Notes under the pieces: model-generated
Databases searched by the model: none
The model's input: the letters and a program-made list of their open reading frames with translations, nothing else
Told to the model about the DNA's origin: nothing
Program-made: the position numbers and the translations under genes
Shown here: one piece after another, positions 19,725 through 22,298 of the stretch
How the letters are laid out: each line of letters opens with the position of its first letter
How positions within the stretch are numbered: position 1 is the first letter of the stretch
From: Chromera velia
Lineage: Eukaryota > Sar > Chromeraceae
Assembly (NCBI GenBank): GCA_018398765.1
Contig: JAHBMJ010001425.1
Span: 1-22,298 of the forward strand
DNA: 22,298 nucleotides
Direction of reading: 5' to 3'

Positions 19725-20041
19725 CCTTGGATGCAGCAAATCCTGCCGATAGGAGTTCTCCACACTTCTTGTAGAGCAGTAAATCCTGCTCAAAACGTAC
19801 ACCAAAACTCTTTGGATGCAGCAAATCCTGCCGATTAGAGTTCTCTACACTTCTGCAGAGCAGCAAATCCTGCTTAAAACATACATCAAAACTCCTTGGA
19901 GGCAGTAAATCCTACCGATGGGAGTCTTTACATTTATTGCAAAGCAGTAAGTCCTTGCTCTATACGTATACGCAGCTCCTTGGATGCAATAAACCCTGCC
20001 AATAGAAGACCTCAACGGTACAGCATTGAGAGACTTCAATT
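19725..20041. repeat. 84-bp tandem repeat, about four units
   Basis: CCTTGGATGCAGCAAATCCT-type starts occur at 19725, 19810, 19894 and 19978, giving periods of 85, 84 and 84. Each unit contains two related half-units around GCAAATCCTGC or GTAAATCCTGC, so it is itself an old ~42-bp duplication. Units diverge progressively to the right. Short ORFs inside reflect the period being a multiple of three. Confidence 0.9.
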
Positions 20042-21762
20042 CCTGCTATTTGCAGACCACGAAGCGCAAAGATGTCTCCCTCTGTACTCATTCCTGCTTA
20101 GACAGCAAAGAGAAAAGACCTCCCTGACTGTATTCATTCCTTCTTGCAAACACAGATCCATCCCTTTGCATCCCCTAAAGTTTCTTCCTGCACACAGTGA
20201 AGGGCAAAGATCCCTCTCAGCATCCCTGTAGGTTGTAATAGTTGCTTGCAGTGAGACGATGGCAAAGATCCTTCTCTTCATTCATTCCTTTTTACAGACA
20301 AGGAGAACACAGACCCGTCTCTCAGTATTTGTTTCTTTCTTGCAGACAGCGAAGGGCAAAGATCCCTTTCTGTATTCATTCCTCCTTACAGACAAGGAGA
20401 ACATAGACCCGTCTCTCAATATTCATTCCTTTCTTGCAGACAGTAAAGGGCAAAGATCCCTCTCTCAGCATTCATTCCTTCTTACAGAAAAGGAGAACAC
20501 AGATCTTTTTCAGCTTTTATTCCTTTCTTGTAGACAGCGAAGGGCAAAGATCCCTCTCTTTATTCATTCCTCTTTACAGACAAGGAGAACATAGATCCTT
20601 CTCAACATTCATTCTTTTCTTGCAGACAGCGAAGGGCAAAGATCCTTCTCTTCATTCCTTCTTCCTTACAAACAAGGAGAATACAGATCCCTCTCAGCAT
20701 TCATGACTTTCTTGCAGACAGCAAAGGGTAAAGATCCCTCTCTCAGCATTCATTCCTTCTTCCTTCACATAGTGAAGGGCAAGGCTCCATCCCTCTCGGC
20801 ATTCCTGCTTGCTTGCAGACAGCGAAGGGCAAAGATTCCTCTTTACATTCATTTCTTCTTACAGACAAGGAGAACACAGATCCCTCTCAGCATTTATTTT
20901 ACTTGCAGACAGTAAAGGGCAAAGATTCCTCTCTCAGCATTCATTCCTTCTTCTTTGATACAGTGAAGGGCAACAATCTCTTTTGGCATTCCTGCTTGCT
21001 TGCAGACAGTGAACAGTAAAGATCCTTCTCTGCATTCATTCCTCCTTACAGACAAGGAGAATACAGATCTCTCTCAGCATTCATTCCTTTCTTGCAGACA
21101 GTGAAGGGTAAAGATCCTTCTCTGCATTCATTCCTCGTTATAAATAAGGAGAACACATATCCCTCTCAACATTCATTTCTTTCTTGCAGACAATGAAGGG
21201 CAAAGATCCCTCTCTCAGCATTCATTCCTTCTTCTTTCACACAGTGAAGGGCAACGATCCCTCTCGGCATTCCTGCTTGCTTACAGACAGTGAAGGGCAA
21301 AGATCCTTCTCTCTGCGTTCATTCCTTTTTGCAGACAGCGAAGGGCAAAGATCCCTCTCTCAGCATTCATTTTGCTTGCAGACAGTGAAGAGCATAGATG
21401 CCTCTCTCTCCATTGAATTTCACTCCTTCTTGCGGATAGTAAAGGGCAAGGCTCCATCCCTTTGCATCCACTGAGATTCCTTCCGAAAGCGACAGATCCA
21501 TCCTTCTACATGCGTTCCAGCAAAGGTGCAGATCTCTCTCTCTCTGCAGTTATTCCTTAATTCCTGTAGAGAGAGAAGCGTACAGATCCCTCTCTCTGCA
21601 TTCATTCTTTTTTGTAGATAGGAAAGGGCAGAGATCCCTCTCTACATTGAATTTCATTCTCAGATTTATTCCGCCTCCGAGTCATAGAGAGAAGCGCACA
21701 GATCCCTCTCTCTTTGTTCATTCCTTCTTGCGGACAGGGAAGGGCAGAGATTCCTCTCTACA
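20042..21762. repeat. Long degenerate satellite: ~47-bp monomers in ~92-95-bp dimers
   Basis: The monomer core is GCAGACAGYGAAGGGCAAAG followed by ATCCCTCTCTCAGCATTCAT and a short T/C tract. It alternates with a variant containing AGACAAGGAGAACACAGATC. Core positions 20341, 20435, 20529, 20621, 20713, 20814, 20904, 21001, 21093, 21185 and 21282 give dimer spacings of 90-101, mostly 92-94. Near the right end (21282, 21330, 21377) the spacing drops to about 48, so monomers repeat directly there. The outer parts (20042-20340 and 21380-21762) are more diverged. Open frames across the array are repeat artefacts. Confidence 0.92.
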
Positions 21763-21858
21763 TTTAACAACTAGATTTTGATATATTAAAGGGTGTAGGC
21801 TGATACATATTCGTGAGTTTAGCTTAATTTTTTGTCAATGAAGGATAATGAAGGGGTG

Positions 21859-22161
21859 CGCATACCGGGGGTGAGTGGGGTGTTTTTTGCCCCCCCCTTC
21901 TGCATAGGAGACCGGCGCTTTTCCGCAAAAAACTCGTTCTTATCAGGGGTTAGAAGCTAAAACTTTGTGTAAGCAGACGTTGTAACAATAGAAAAAAGAA
22001 CTATAAAACAGATTTTTTATATTATTTCTAGAAACATAGGCTACTATACAAATTTTATAAGTTTTATACCATTTTTCTTACTGTTAAAAAATAATTGCAA
22101 AATCAAAAAAATTGTGCCGTTTTAGGGGGGCAAAAAGCACCCCACTCGTCCCCGGCATGCG
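21859..22161. mobile_element. MITE-like element with 37-bp G/C-rich terminal inverted repeats
   Basis: The left end (21859-21895) and the reverse complement of the right end (22125-22161) agree at 33 of 37 positions, sharing GAGTGGGGTG and TTTTTGCCCCCC. TG lies directly outside both ends (21857-21858 and 22162-22163), a possible 2-bp target duplication that could be chance. The interior, about 230 bp, is AT-rich with no ORF. The ends differ completely from those of the element at 2609-2914, so this is a separate family. It abuts the satellite array on its left. Confidence 0.75.
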
Positions 22162-22298
22162 TGTAGCCTGTCTAAGACCTTATACATATAACACAACACC
22201 CTAGGGGCATTGCTCCTTGGGCAAAACGCCTTTATATACAATGTTCTCAAGGCGTAGGCCCTCGGCACATCTCTATATACCACGCCCCCCCCCCCCCC
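22162..22298. other. Right-edge sequence ending in a C run
   Basis: No gene seen. The last 15 bases are C after CCACG, mirroring the G-rich left edge; this looks like an assembly boundary. Confidence 0.5.

Noticed and set aside
20259-20915. Ser/Leu/Lys-rich ORFs of 70-111 codons
   Set aside because: They lie wholly inside the ~47-bp satellite and mirror its repeat; dimers of about 92-95 bases also shift frame between units.

Overview
The window looks like nuclear DNA of a eukaryotic microbe. The one gene I can build with confidence has nine exons joined at GT-AG introns of roughly 190 to 660 bases. Microsatellites, polypyrimidine tracts, long minisatellites and foldback or MITE-like elements are dense, and unusually AT-rich islands break up otherwise balanced base composition. 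This texture would fit an alga or protist with an intron-rich, repeat-rich genome; a chromerid such as Chromera is my guess, but no marker gene here proves a lineage.

Layout. 1-750: a possible last few exons of a gene cut off by the left edge (241-728). 750-3900: non-coding sequence with A/T tracts, a helically phased GCAACAC cluster (1333-1370), an AT-rich island, a 306-bp TA-flanked MITE (2609-2914) and copy 1 of a dispersed repeat (3466-3711). 3926-5002: an unrecognised charged ORF interrupted by a stop, probably a decayed gene or element. 6029-7545: a hairpin, a nested 110-bp-arm inverted repeat (6201-6425), and about 20 degenerate copies of a ~36-bp unit. 8673-8917: copy 2 of the dispersed repeat.

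10316-14368 is the core: a 385-residue protein with two Aha1 N-terminal (Hsp90 activator) domains joined by a charged helical linker, and without the usual Aha1 C-terminal domain. An intron in the same phase at the same structural place in both domains points to internal duplication. Its introns hold most of the simple repeats of that part of the window.

14556-18717: two copies of a second dispersed repeat flank a minus-strand ORF that may be a retroelement remnant. 19430-19588 is a possible orphan exon. 19725-21762 is a large two-part satellite (84-bp units, then ~47-bp monomers in ~92-95-bp dimers). 21859-22161 is a second MITE-like element with 37-bp terminal inverted repeats. The right edge ends in a C run and the left edge begins in G runs, so both edges may be assembly breaks.

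No rRNA, convincing tRNA, CRISPR array or prokaryotic operon structure was seen.
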